Assembly: GCA_030789695.1 (NCBI GenBank) | Contig: CM061141.1 | Location: forward strand, 196,117,689-196,181,688 | Direction: 5' to 3' | Source of the DNA: Scilla litardierei | Taxonomy: Eukaryota; Streptophyta; Magnoliopsida; Asparagales; Asparagaceae | DNA length: 64,000 nt | Shown: positions 11,834 through 21,270 of the stretch, piece by piece | Numbering within the stretch: position 1 is the stretch's first letter | Layout of the letters: each line of letters begins with the position of its first letter | Program-made: the position numbers and the translations under genes | Notes under the pieces: generated by a model | What the model was told of the DNA's origin: nothing | The model's input: the letters and a program-made list of their open reading frames with translations, nothing else | The model's database searches: none

Positions 11834-12524
11834 GGGTGTGTTTGGTTAGTGAGAAAAGGAAAGAAAATGAAAGAAATTAAAAAGGGAAATGATTTTCCAT
11901 TGTTTGGCTTAAAAGAAAAGTGAAAAGAAAAAGAAAATGAAGGAAAAGAGTGGAAAATAAATAGTAAAATTTTTCTTTCAAGTTCTCCTCCTCTTGACCC
12001 AAGGAAAATGAGGGGAAAGAAAGCAAAACTAACTATTCTCACATTCATGCATTTGTGTTTTTTAACAAATATAACTAGTTGCTATTTTTAATGAATTCAT
12101 AAATAATTCATGAACTTTTCCAAAAAATTATGAAAGAATTTTTCAAAAAATGAAGAATCATTAACAAAATTTTACACATGAATTATTTAAAATTGGCAAA
12201 TTATTTGCTAACTTTCTGAATTATTCCGAACAAATAACAAATTTTTAATTTATTATGAGACTAAAATACCTCTTAAAATTTTTAATCAAATTATTCATAA
12301 AGTTAGCAAATACACCTCTTAAATTATTTAGCAGTACTTTTTTTCATTTTGAATTAATAACATAATGGAAGAAATTGCTTTATTTTCCTTTCAACTTTCT
12401 TCAAAATTTTCTTTGGTAACCAAACACGAGAAAGAATCTCATTTCATTTTCTTTTTCTTTTTCTTTCTTTTTCATTTTCATTTCACTTTTCTTTCATACA
12501 TTTTCTCTCAATCCAAACACGCCC
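11834..12524. mobile_element. Tourist-like (PIF/Harbinger) element
   Basis: The left end GGGTGTGTTTGG and the right end CCAAACACGCCC are imperfect inverted repeats flanked by the 3-bp repeat TAA (11831-11833 and 12525-12527), the TWA-type target duplication of PIF/Harbinger elements. The ends continue as purine-rich (left) and pyrimidine-rich (right) complementary arms such as GAAAGAAAATG and CATTTTCTTTTTC. No transposase ORF is present in the 691 bp. It lies between the NAP1 and aminotransferase fragments. Confidence 0.75.
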
Positions 12525-12745
12525 TAAATCAAACAAACAAAGTTAACATAGATAGAAATGTGAAAATTGGATAAAATATATTGCAAAAATTTCAGTGACA
12601 GTCTAATCCAAATAATGTAGAAAAAATATTAATCAATGTAAATTAACTTTATTGCTGCAATATAGTTTATATAATTATTATCTATTAAAAAATTTGAAAA
12701 TATGTGCATATATGGATCAAAGTTTAGAGTTAAGAATGAAATCAC

Positions 12746-12952
12746 CTTAATTTCTTTCAGTACTCCATTGCGGTCATTTGTAACTATCCAGCCTAGTCGC
12801 CAACCGGGAACTGCCCATCTCTTCGATATGGAACCTAGGGTGAGAATCGGAACAATGTCGCCAAATACTCCCATCGGCACAAATGGATTACTTCCAAATG
12901 TCAAGTGCCCATATACTTCATCCGAAACTACAAGTATCCCAAGCTTTCAAAA
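12746..12952 (-). pseudogene. TAT: Captured exon of a tyrosine/aromatic aminotransferase gene
   Basis: The minus strand reads LGILVVSDEVYGHLTFGS, FVPMGVFG and TLGSISKRWAVPGWRLGW without a stop, ending at a plausible donor (AAG/GTGATT). This is the core of a class I PLP-dependent aminotransferase of the plant TAT type. The lysine of SISK is the residue that binds pyridoxal phosphate in this family, and DEVY contacts the cofactor. An acceptor-like TTTTTTTGAAAG precedes the exon. One exon only, so no functional enzyme. It sits 38 bp from the NOL9-like fragment, with no intergenic spacer. Confidence 0.88.
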
Positions 12953-12989
12953 AAAGGCAAAAAACTCAAAACCAACAAAATACACATCC

Positions 12990-13310
12990 CGGCGCACTGA
13001 ACTCCGGCTGCCCGACATCCGTATCCAAATAACCCACCCTCTCGTACCTAATCCCAAACAAACAAGGAAAATTTACCATAGAAGGAAATAAAAGCACAAA
13101 CTAGGGCAAAATAAGAAGAAGAAAAAGGGACGACCTTTGCAAGAGAGAGTTGAGGAGGAACCGAGAGAAAGTGGACTTGCCGCTGTTCTTCGGGTCACAG
13201 ATTAGTGTTACTGGAGGAGAAGCCGAGGAGGTGTGAACCACGGTGACGGCGTCCGCTGCCTCCGACCACTGAGGCGGTATGATCACCTCCGAGTGAGGAG
13301 AGCAGCCCAT
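12990..13310 (-). pseudogene. Captured 5' exons of a NOL9/GRC3-like polynucleotide 5'-kinase gene
   Basis: Exon 1 (13310-13135) begins with an ATG and contains PPQWSEAAD and PPVTLICDPKNSGKSTFSRF. Exon 2 (13047 to about 12990) reads YERVGYLDTDVGQPEFSAPG. Joined at a GT-AG intron of 87 bp they give the CLP1_P domain start of NOL9/GRC3 proteins, nucleolar kinases in rRNA processing. The P-loop first glycine is changed to aspartate (DPKNSGKST). The kinase core after DVGQPEF is absent, and the sequence runs straight into aminotransferase DNA. Start codon choice follows the conserved PPEWSEAA-like beginning and is tentative. Confidence 0.8.
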
Positions 13311-13321
13311 TGCCAGATAAA

Positions 13322-13561
13322 AGAAAACGGCGGTCGAGTTTGGGAGTGACGAAGAACGAGGCGGCGGAGCTAAGGCAGTACGGGATCAGGGTGAACTGCA
13401 TCTCGCTGTTCCTGCTCGCGTCGCCGATGTCGAAGGGGTTCTTCGGGGCGGAGGGGGGAGCATAGAGGAGTGGATCGGGGGATGGCGAATCTGAAGAGGG
13501 GGCGGTGCTGACGGTGGAGGACGTGGCTCAGACCGCCGTGTACTTTGGGAGCGATGATTGA
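13322..13561 (+). pseudogene. Captured 3' fragment of a short-chain dehydrogenase (xanthoxin-dehydrogenase-like family)
   Basis: The plus strand reads VTKNEAAELRQYGIRVNCIS, then SPMSKGFFGAEGGSIEEW, then in another frame VLTVEDVAQTAVYFGSDD followed by TGA. These are the region after the catalytic YxxxK helix and the C-terminal half of plant SDR110C-type enzymes (secoisolariciresinol or xanthoxin dehydrogenase relatives). A frameshift near 13490, in the run of G residues, separates the two parts. The Rossmann fold and active site are missing. The fragment is GC-rich compared with its surroundings and is on the opposite strand to the other three captured genes. Confidence 0.8.
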
Positions 13562-13674
13562 AGGGCGGACGGAATCACAGCAAGGGAAAGGGGGAGGTCG
13601 CCGCCAGATAGAAATGAGACGAGGGTTGGGGAAGTTAGGGCTTGGCAAATTTAGGGGCTCGAGAAAAGATAGTT

Positions 13675-13925
13675 TAGTTTAAGCGCTATCTAAGTTATTA
13701 TATATTTGTTTATTTTTTAATAAAGGTGCTTACGTAACGATTAGTACCATAGCGCTAAAATAAAGCGCTATCTAAGGTAAAGCGCTATCTAAGTGATTTT
13801 TACCTTAATTTTGATTTATTTTTATTTTCTATAAGTACAGAAGCGCTATACAAGAGCTCATTTAGATAGCGCTTTTTAGAAGCGCTATCTAAGTGGTGTT
13901 ACCCAAGCCTAAATCTATAGTAGTG
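13675..13925 (+). mobile_element. 3' end of a second CACTA-like element inside the first
   Basis: Ends CTATAGTAGTG at 13925, the inverse of a CACTACTATAG terminus, preceded by at least six AGCGCTATCTAAGT-type subterminal repeats. These differ from the AGCGCTGTTAAAGG repeats of the outer element. I could not find the matching left terminus between 8870 and 13675, so extent and target duplication are unknown. It may have brought in some of the gene fragments. Confidence 0.6.
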
Positions 13926-14810
13926 AAATGACTCAAAGATGACAAAGGGAATAAGCTATTGGACGCAACAACAGCACAGTAAAATTCATAATTCACGTAT
14001 TTACACTAATCATTGTCACATAACATCAATTATTGGTTATGAGCACAATGAAGGACATAATACCAAAGCCAATTGAAACCCTAACATCTGATTTCCCAAA
14101 TTCAATAAAAAACACCATTATTAGACTTACTACGCAGAGAATTGAAAGAACCTCATATGGGGAATCTTTTTGCATCTACTTTCTAAACAATTATCATCAC
14201 ACCAAGAATATAAATCTAAACAATAAGAAAAATGAGGGAAAAATCAATGAAAAAATCTATGAAAAATGAGAAACCCTAACCGACCTTGTTAGAGGGATTG
14301 ACGAGGCAATCCCTACCCGTTTGAGGCGATGGTTACGGGCGCCTGGGTCGGCGATGTGGAGCCGTCGCCTAGGTCGGGGCGGTTGTTGAGGCGATGGTCG
14401 ACCGAGCAACACGAAGCAGCGGCGGCGGCACAAAGCAGCGGCGGCGGCGGGAAGAGGGTCACACAAAGAGGGAAGATGGAAGAGGGAATAGGGCTTCTCG
14501 AGCGCACGAAGCAGCGGCGGGAAGAGGGTCACGAAGCAGCGACGCGATCAACGAGCAGCGACTGCGGGGTTAGGGCTTCTCGGGCTTCTTCTAAAAGCAA
14601 ATCATACGAAATATGTTATTTTGATACGAAGTTAGATTATAGTATTATGGGAATATATGCAATTAAAAGCATATGGGAGGATACGAAGTTAAACCGCATA
14701 CGAAATTTTATCTCTAACTATTAAATTAAGTTTGATACACAATTAGAAGCAAATCAATAGAACCGCTGGTCGCGCGAGAATTTTCTCGTAGATAACAAAC
14801 TGCACGCGAA
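13926..14810. other. Unassigned CACTA interior with a GC-rich repeat block
   Basis: 13926-14280 shows nothing recognisable. At 14300-14600 the DNA becomes GC-rich and carries repeats of GCAGCGGCGGGAAGAGGG (near 14448 and 14510) plus GCGGCG runs. The open frames there are Ala/Arg/Gly-rich on both strands and look like products of the repeats, not a gene. 14600-14810 is AT-rich with GATACGAAGTTA at about 14619 and 14679. Confidence 0.5.
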
Positions 14811-15425
14811 TACATTTAACAGCGCTTGTTTGTACAAGCGCTGTTAAAGACCCCTTTTAACAGCGCTTGCACAAATAAGCGCTGTTAAAGGGGCCCTTTA
14901 ACAGCGCTTGCACACCCAAGCGCTGTTAAAGGCACCCCTTTAACAGCGCTTGTTTGTGCATGCGCTGTTAAAGGCCCCCCTTTAACAGCGCTTGGTTGTG
15001 GAAGCGCTGTTAAAGGCCCCCCTTTAACAGCGCTTGGTTGTGGAAGCGCTGTTAAAGGCCCCCCTTTAACAGCACTTGCTTGTGCAAGCGCTGTTAAAGG
15101 GTGGCCTTTAACAGCGCTTGTATTAAACAAGCGCTGTCTATGATGGACCTTTAACAGCGCTTGTTCTAAAGAAGCGCTGTCTATTTGTACCTTTAACAGC
15201 GCTTGTGAAAGAAGCGCTGTCTATTATCTGTGTCTCTAATACACAGCGCTTGCAGAAAGAAGCGATGTCTATTGTCGGACCTTTAACAGCGCTTGCAGAA
15301 AGAAGCTCTGTTTATTCTCCGACCTTTAACAGCGCTTGCAAAAAGAAGCGCTGTCTATTATATGTGCCTCTAATTAACAGCACTTATAATTGTCAAGCGC
15401 TATTAAAGGTGTGCTATTAAGGTCC
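14811..15425 (+). repeat. CACTA 3' subterminal repeat array
   Basis: About fourteen units with AGCGCTTG, GCTGTTAAAGG or AAGCGCTGTCTAT words, in the same alternating orientation as the 5' array. From about 15130 outwards the units change to a form with AAAGAAGCGCTGTCTATT. They end in the terminal CTTTTTGTAGTAGTG. Confidence 0.85.
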
Positions 15426-15439
15426 TTTTTGTAGTAGTG

Positions 15440-15811
15440 AATAAGTCCAACATTAATTGACTAAAGATCGATAGAAACTAACCGGAGTCAAGTTATTGGG
15501 GTTGACAGTTTAACCGTACCCGAGACTTGATCTACACGACATAATTTAGACGAAGAGACTATAACTGTAGAACTCATCACAGACACGGTCAGGGTGGTCC
15601 CGACAATTCTCATATTGATGAGCTAACCACATTATGATGATGCTGAAACAGGGACGGCAGCCACTGCTCGTGGTCTTTGTCGTATAGGGCTTCGAGCCCA
15701 ACCTGTAGTAAGGTCAGGCCGTAGGGTCACACAAAGAGTTTGACCTTCGTCTAGTAATAGGTAGAAATTAGTTAGGGAGAATATTTTGCATTTTGATGCA
15801 AGGGCTGGAAT
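15440..15811 (+). other. K1 post-pol non-coding segment, resumed after the CACTA
   Basis: From 15443 matches K2 at about 7209-7580 (shared words AACCGGAGTCAAGTTATTGG and CAGGGTGGTCCCGACAAT). It joins the K1 segment that stops at 847 and is followed by the truncated LTR start. Confidence 0.8.
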
Positions 15812-17238
15812 AATTGCATTTGATGCAATATGATAATTTAAGCCTAGATAGGGGACTAATTTGCATTTGATGCAAAAGAGATTAAATGTGTTTTAAATTG
15901 TTTAAAATAATATTTAATAAAATAAACGCAAGGAAAAGTTCACAGGTAAGATGGGAATGTCCCGGTCTACGCCCAGGTTCGAACGGCGTCCAAATCGGAC
16001 GTCAAATGCCCAACTAATGCCCAAAACAGCCAAATGGCTCAGTCTGGGTCAGACCAGGTTGACCCAGGCCAGACTAGGGTCTGGCCTGAGCACCTGGCCC
16101 ACCAGGCTAGGTGCCAGGCCACTGGTAATGGGCCCGCTCCCAGGCCCAGGCACCTGGGCACCTGCCCAGGCACCCAGGGCGGGCGCTCTAGGCCCGCCAG
16201 GGCCCAGGCGCCCTGGGCCGGGCGCCTGGCCTGGGCGCCCACGCCCAGGTCTGGGCCTGGGCGCCCAGTCAGCAGCTTTTGATGCTGTGGGGCCCACTTG
16301 CTGGGCCCCACCGATGGGTGCAGAACCCTATGTTTACTGGGCAGTTTTGACGGCTGATTTTAGTCGAATATCAAGCCTTGTGCTGATCTTTGGACGTTCA
16401 ATTGAGGGGTCAAACGAACTCTGATTGACGAACAGTTTTTTCCTATGTGTTCACCGTTGAACACCCTTCGAATTGATAGGTTGTATCAATCATGAAGCTC
16501 AACGGTGAGTGAGTTAAAATTCACGGAAGTTTGGACTTTGTGAAGTGCAAACTAACTTGATTTTAATTAACCCAATTAATAGCCCACATCGAATTTTGAG
16601 TGAAGGGGAGCAGTCAGCCGCCTATATAAATAGGGGTCTGCTCTCCTCCTCAAAATTCGTCCCAAGCTCTAGATCTGAGCGGCTCTCGTAAATGTTGGAG
16701 CACGCTCGGATCTAAGCTTAAATTAATATTTATTCTATCTCCCTAAATTTCTGCCTTACTCTTGAGGGCTCTAGCAAAGCCGCAAAGGAGTTCGGATTCA
16801 GATCCAAAATCTATGCGGAGGTTTCACTCGCGTGAAACTTTCTTCGGCGCATGGTTGGCTCGGCCACACGGGATTGATCGCCTCGGGATGCAAAGCGGTT
16901 TGAGGAGCGGTTCGAGGAGCGGTTGAAGGAGCGGCTCAACGTAGGACGGGAGCAGCTCGGAAGACGGTGCAGAACATCTTGCCTGCTCCAGGGCTGAGAT
17001 TCCGGGTATGTGTTTTAATTAGGCATTAGTTTAATTCAATCGCTGTAGGCTAGATCCTTCTTGGGATGGTCAGACCCATCCCAAGTCGGCATAGATCTTG
17101 GATTAGGGTCTTGAACCTTAGTGTTAAATGTTAATTAGATTAACATGTTTATTTTTCCGCTGCTTTTCTGTCTATGTTCCGTCTGACTTAGGACGGGAAT
17201 AGAATTTTTGTGCCCTAAGGGTCCCAGGAAACCCTTCA
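15812..17238 (+). repeat. K1 3' LTR, first bases deleted
   Basis: Aligns with the K2 LTR from about position 25 onward and ends AACCCTTCA. TATA box at 16623-16632. About 240 bp at 16060-16300 are extremely GC-rich and consist of nested CCAGGC/GCCTGG and GGGCGC/GCGCCC palindromes absent from K2. The long open frames through this block on both strands are a by-product of its composition. Confidence 0.85.
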
Positions 17239-17531
17239 ATAACAACTTATACTAATAGGCCCACCAAACTATACTAAGGTTAACTAGACAACAACAAACA
17301 CTAATGTGGTAACTAAGCAATAGTGAGGAAACCGAATTCGAAATTGAAATGAAACAGGATCGGGATGAACGGGTTTAGATGAGGCGACATATAAGGGAAT
17401 AGCTTGGTTGGGTGGAACAAAATATAGTTCAGAATAATCGAGTAGGGAATAAAGATATAAAATACGAAATACGGATATAATAAAATGTAAGTTATAAATA
17501 AATAAAAATATAACAATATCCTTATAAAACG
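17239..17531. other. Unassigned AT-rich stretch
   Basis: No ORF, repeat or terminus recognised between the K1 LTR end and the truncated S1 LTR. It may be target DNA of one of the two elements or part of a gypsy element continued by 24246-27086. I have no evidence for either. Confidence 0.5.
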
Positions 17532-17567
17532 TTCGCTTCTTCCCTCGGCTCCTAGTGCATCTTAGTT

Positions 17568-18090
17568 GGTTCAAGTAGAGTCACCAACCGACTAGATGAC
17601 GCTCTAGTCGGTCGGCAACTCTTCATGAACCGACTAGATGTCCTAACTCATTTCAGCTCAGCCATGTCGATCAATTAGTCGGTCAAATAAGGTTCACCGA
17701 CCGACTAGATGACGATCTAGTCGTTTAGGAATCCTTCTTAGACCGACTAGTTGAGCTTGTCTCTGTACAGCCTGAGTTACTGTTTACAGTTAGTCGGTCC
17801 AAGAACATTCATCGACCGACTAGTTGTGAAACTAGTCGGTCAGAATTTGTTCTTAGACCGACTAGTGTAACTTGTATTCAGCTTCGTGCATTTCACTCTT
17901 AGTCGGTCAAAGAACACTCACCGACCGACTAGTTGGCAAACTAGTCGGTTGGCAAGTCTTCTTAGACCGACTAGTTCATGTTGCCTGGAAATCACTCTTT
18001 TGGCTGTCGAGCTGTTAGTCGTTCCATGTTGAATCACCGACCGACTAGTTGATGAACTAGTCGGTCAGTGATCCTTCTTAGACCGACTAG
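17568..18090 (+). repeat. Five four-site inverted-repeat cassettes in the S1 5' LTR
   Basis: Five units spaced about 105 bp apart. Each has, in order, TAGTCGGTC, GACCGACTAG, CTAGTCGGTC and GACCGACTAG, with gaps of about 15-20, 7-9 and 15-20 bases (first unit partly decayed). The central pair forms hairpins such as CGACTAGTTG-3-AACTAGTCG. The array stops about 70 bp before the TATA-like box at 18158. The 3' LTR copy is at 22927-23453. Confidence 0.9.
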
Positions 18091-18157
18091 TCTGCTTCAG
18101 ATTTAGATCCGTTGGAGTTTTGAAAGCGACGTTTCTTTCTCTCTTTTCCATTGATCC

Positions 18158-18166
18158 TTTAAATAC
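18158..18166 (+). promoter_or_regulatory. TATA-like box of the S1 LTR
   Basis: TTTAAATAC followed by a transcribed-looking segment. The equivalent position in the related S2 LTR is TATAAATAC at 50468. Promoter function is inferred. Confidence 0.5.
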
Positions 18167-18884
18167 CTGAAGGGGTTATTTCATAGGATCTAAGGCTGCT
18201 ATTTCCAGAGTTCTATTGATTCAAAAAGAGAAGCTTTCAACTCTCATCTTCAAGCTCTCCCATTCTCAAGAATCTCTCCCTCACTCTTATTCCTCAAGAG
18301 AGATTCATTGATTGTGAGCCTTCCAAGCCAAGGGCTTGATTCTAGGTCATCCATCTCATCCCTAGGCTTCCATTGCTGGTCATCTTCTTGAAGCTAGGGT
18401 TTGGTGACTCTTCCTCCATCAAAATCCTCTTTGCCCTAATTTGGTAAGAAATCTCAAGGCATAGGTATTTTGTTGGTAAGCATTTCATTTCAGTTATATT
18501 TGAATTGTATACTCTCGGTTGTGAGAGGTTTTGCGTGATCCCGGGTTGTGGGATTCACGGTCATCGATTGTAGGTCGTTTGCACTTGTGAGGTTTTCGCA
18601 AGTGGTCATATTGGAAATCTTGAGTTAGGGTTTCTAACTCAAGTATCCGGAAGGGATCCGGGTGGTTGGGACGTAGGATCACCGGGAACAAGTCGGGGAG
18701 ACTTGGGTGGATCTGAACCCATTAAACCATTTGTTTGCGTTTGTATTTTTTCTTGTTGATCGTTGTTATTCCGCATTGTTGTTTGTTAATTGCACGATAA
18801 TTAGGAATAACTCTCCCTATTATTTAAAAGTGCTATTCACCCCCCCTCTAGTACATGTGCAGTGGCTTCCTAGGGCACTACAAT

Positions 18885-18898
18885 TGGTATCAGAGCCA
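18885..18898 (+). other. Primer-binding site, S1
   Basis: TGGTATCAGAGCCA, two bases after the LTR end ACTACA. Initiator-Met tRNA type. Confidence 0.9.
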
Positions 18899-18933
18899 AG
18901 GTTCAAAGCTACACATAGCCAAAGTTCAAAGCT

Positions 18934-21270
18934 ATGACGAACAACGACTACAACGTCTTCAAGAATCGCGATGGTGCTTCTTCAGTTACGGAAGGACTAT
19001 CCTCAGTCAGGCCTCCACACTTCAACGGTACCAACTATGGGTACTGGAAATGCCGGATGCAAATTTTCCTCCGGAGCGCTTCACTATGGAGAGCCACCAT
19101 GACGGAGTATGTCGAGCCTTCCGAAGAAGATTTCGCGAAGTGGACTCCCGCGGAGGTCACCGCGGAAGTAGCCAATGCCAAGGCAATGAATGCCTTGAAT
19201 TGTGCGTTGGAGCCCGAGGACTTCAACAAGATATGCACATGTAAGAGTGCATATCAAATATGGAACCAACTCCTCATATTGCACGAAGGATCGAGTACGG
19301 TAAAAGATTCTAAACTCGTCGTTGCTAATAAAGAATTTGAGTTGTTTCATATGGAGCAGGGCGAAACCATGAATGAATATTACGCTCGCTTCGTGGATAT
19401 ATCAAATGACTTGGAAGCTCTTGGGAAGGTCTATACCCAAAAGGAGAAAGTCGCGAAGATTATCGACGGTCTTCCATCATGTTGGGAAAAGCATACCTTC
19501 GCCATCGAGGAAGGTAATGACATGAATAAATATACCGTCGTACAACTAATGGGTACCTTGTTGTCTTACGAGGTACGCAAGGATAGTAAGATCCAAATGA
19601 AGGAAAAGATGAAAGCGTACTTGAAGCAAGATGAGCCAAAGAAAAGGGCGATTGCCTTCAAGGCCGCTCCATCTACCGATGATGAAGAATCGGAAGACGA
19701 ATTGGACATGGAATCCATTGCCCGTATGGCAAGGAAGTTCGATCGATTCCTCTGAGAAGGTATATCTTTGAATAAATCTAAAGTTAGTTCGACTAATGCG
19801 TCTACTCCCGTGTGTTATAAATGTAACAAGCCAGGACACATCAAACCGGATTGTCCTCTCTACAAACACAAGGAGAAGGGGAAAGCATCAAAGTACGACA
19901 AGTCGAGAAAGTATAAGAAATGACTTGTTGGCACATTCACCGACTCCGAAGAGGATTCCTCAAGTGGAGAGTCGGATGATGGAAGAGTGGAGAAAGCAAA
20001 ACTTTGCTTCATGGCTAATGAGGCAAAAGATCGAAGGTCATCCTTCGATGATAGCGAGGATGAAAGCGAGGATGGTAGCGAGGATGAAATCAGAGAACCT
20101 ACTGTTGATGAAATGAGGTTAGCAAACCAAGAAATTTGGTCTAAATTTACTAAATTAGTAGATAGATATAATAAGACCAAAGATGAACTTGTTAACCTCC
20201 AAACCTCTCCTAAGTCTACCATCACCAACAAGGACACCATTGTTGAGACACTCACCAATGAGAAAGCAAGTTTGCTTACTCATAATGGCTTGTTGAGAAA
20301 TGAGGTGAAGAACCTCAAATCTCAACTTGAGCATGTTCATTTTGAGAAATCGGATGAACACAAGATGGCGGATTTGACGTCACAAAACTCAACCTTGAGT
20401 TTTGAGAATAAGAATCTCAAATCTCGTGTTTATGCACTCACATCGCAAGTATCCACTTTGGATGCTTCGATGCATTCTCTCAAAGAGAAGTATGAGTGCA
20501 CGTTAGGCCGTATCAATGATTTCAATAGAGGTAAGGGCCATTTGGATAATATCCTAAATGACTTACTTCCGGCCAAACACCACATTGGCTTGGGGTATAA
20601 GATGGGAGACTCATCCAAATCGCCTACCACCTTTGTTAGGCCGACATCCGATGCCTCGACGAGTGGGAGCAAACACCCCGTTGGTAGTTTTCCTACCAAT
20701 AGTGCTTCCACTTCGTACACACCCCCGATTGGAAAGAAACCCACTTTGGGTAGACCTCCAAAGAGGGGTCATGCATTTTTGTACTCTCATGCTATGCCAC
20801 GTAGGAACACACATCCTACTCCACCAGTGCACGCTAATAATGATTTTTATGTTCCGCACCCACGAGCACGTGCGAACACTCATATGAGACACCCACATGC
20901 ACGTAATCATGCTCATGCACATCCTAATGCTTATGTTCACACATCTAATCCACATGTGAATGCCTGCTCTCATAATCATCCTCATGCTTATCCACGTATG
21001 TATGCTACACCACATCATGGATCTCATGCTCATCATAATGCTATTGCTAGATCTCATGCTCCTAGGCCACATGCACCACATAGAAATCAACCTTTTGTGC
21101 ATGCAACTACTAGGAAGAGGATTCCCAAAATTTACACTATTTGGGGTCCCAAGAACACTAGCGATGATGCTATGAATGTTTATGTGAAATCATATATTAA
21201 TGATGTTATTTTGAATGATGATTATGGTGGGAAGTCAAGTTCCTCTTGGACTTGGTTTCCGAAGGGTTAG
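18934..21270 (+). pseudogene. gag: SIRE-type copia Gag, one frame with two TGA stops
   Basis: A single reading frame of 779 codons from ATG 18934 to TAG 21270, broken only by TGA at 19753 and TGA at 19921. Residues 1-230 are the copia gag region (PPHFNGTNYGYWKCRMQIF, then NAKAMNALNCAL). Residues 294-307 are a CCHC zinc knuckle starting CYKCNKPGHIKPDC. Acidic and coiled-coil segments follow (residues about 350-540), then a His/Ala/Asn-rich segment around residues 610-715, and it ends WTWFPKG. WTWFPKG-like endings just before protease are normal in SIRE polyproteins, yet here a stop follows and no protease. The two stops would truncate Gag before the nucleic-acid-binding knuckle unless read through. 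Confidence 0.88.

Larger units (their letters stand above)
848..15439 (+). mobile_element. CACTA (En/Spm-like) transposon carrying gene fragments
   Basis: The left end is CACTACTACAAAA at 848 and the right end is TTTTTGTAGTAGTG ending at 15439. These are perfect inverted termini of the CACTA type, flanked by a 3-bp direct repeat AAT (845-847 and 15440-15442), the target duplication length known for this superfamily. Subterminal arrays of AGCGCT repeats lie inside both ends. With K2 and its duplication removed the element is about 7.1 kb. I find no transposase (TNPD/TNPA) coding sequence, so it is probably non-autonomous. Its middle holds degenerate exons of four host genes, as in gene-capturing CACTA elements known in grasses and legumes. 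Strand is arbitrary. Confidence 0.9.
1..17238 (+). mobile_element. K1: 3' part of a Ty1/copia-type element, interrupted by a CACTA transposon
   Basis: The window opens inside this element. Bases 1-847 match 6370-7205 of K2 closely: the last codons of pol, then about 1.1 kb of conserved non-coding DNA. The match is cut at 847 by the CACTA insertion and resumes at 15443, where the text following the AAT duplication continues as in K2 near 7210. It runs to the 3' LTR, which ends CTTCA at 17238. About 75 bp around the polypurine tract and LTR start are deleted near 15811, between two copies of the word TTTGATGCAA. The 5' half lies outside the window. The element is non-autonomous as seen here: only a frameshifted pol tail remains. 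Confidence 0.85.
17532..18882 (+). repeat. S1 5' LTR, truncated
   Basis: Begins abruptly at TCGCTTCTTCCCTCGG, which in the 3' LTR lies near 22900. Ends CTAGGGCACTACA. Contains the inverted-repeat cassettes and, near its end, CACCCCCCCTCTAG, which is shared with the U and V LTRs. Confidence 0.88.

Noticed and set aside
12952..12990. NOL9-TAT fusion gene
   Set aside because: Reading through from the NOL9-like exon meets a TGA within 30 bases, and the 44-base gap is too short for a normal intron.
14329..14724. 131-codon Ala/Gly/Arg-rich ORF in the CACTA
   Set aside because: Covers the GCAGCGGCGG repeat block, is open on both strands, and has no recognisable domain.
15951..16424. 157-codon Pro/Gly/Ala-rich ORF and overlapping ORFs on the other strand
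   Set aside because: Produced by the GC-rich palindromic block of the K1 LTR, which lacks stops in all frames. No domain and no conservation in other K LTRs.
17568..18090. Regularly spaced repeats that look CRISPR-like
   Set aside because: Plant LTR context, palindromic sites in alternating orientation, no uniform repeat-spacer pattern, no cas genes.
20611..21102. 163-codon Met/Trp/Ser-rich minus-strand ORF
   Set aside because: Antisense shadow of the His-rich part of S1 gag (CAT codons read as ATG).
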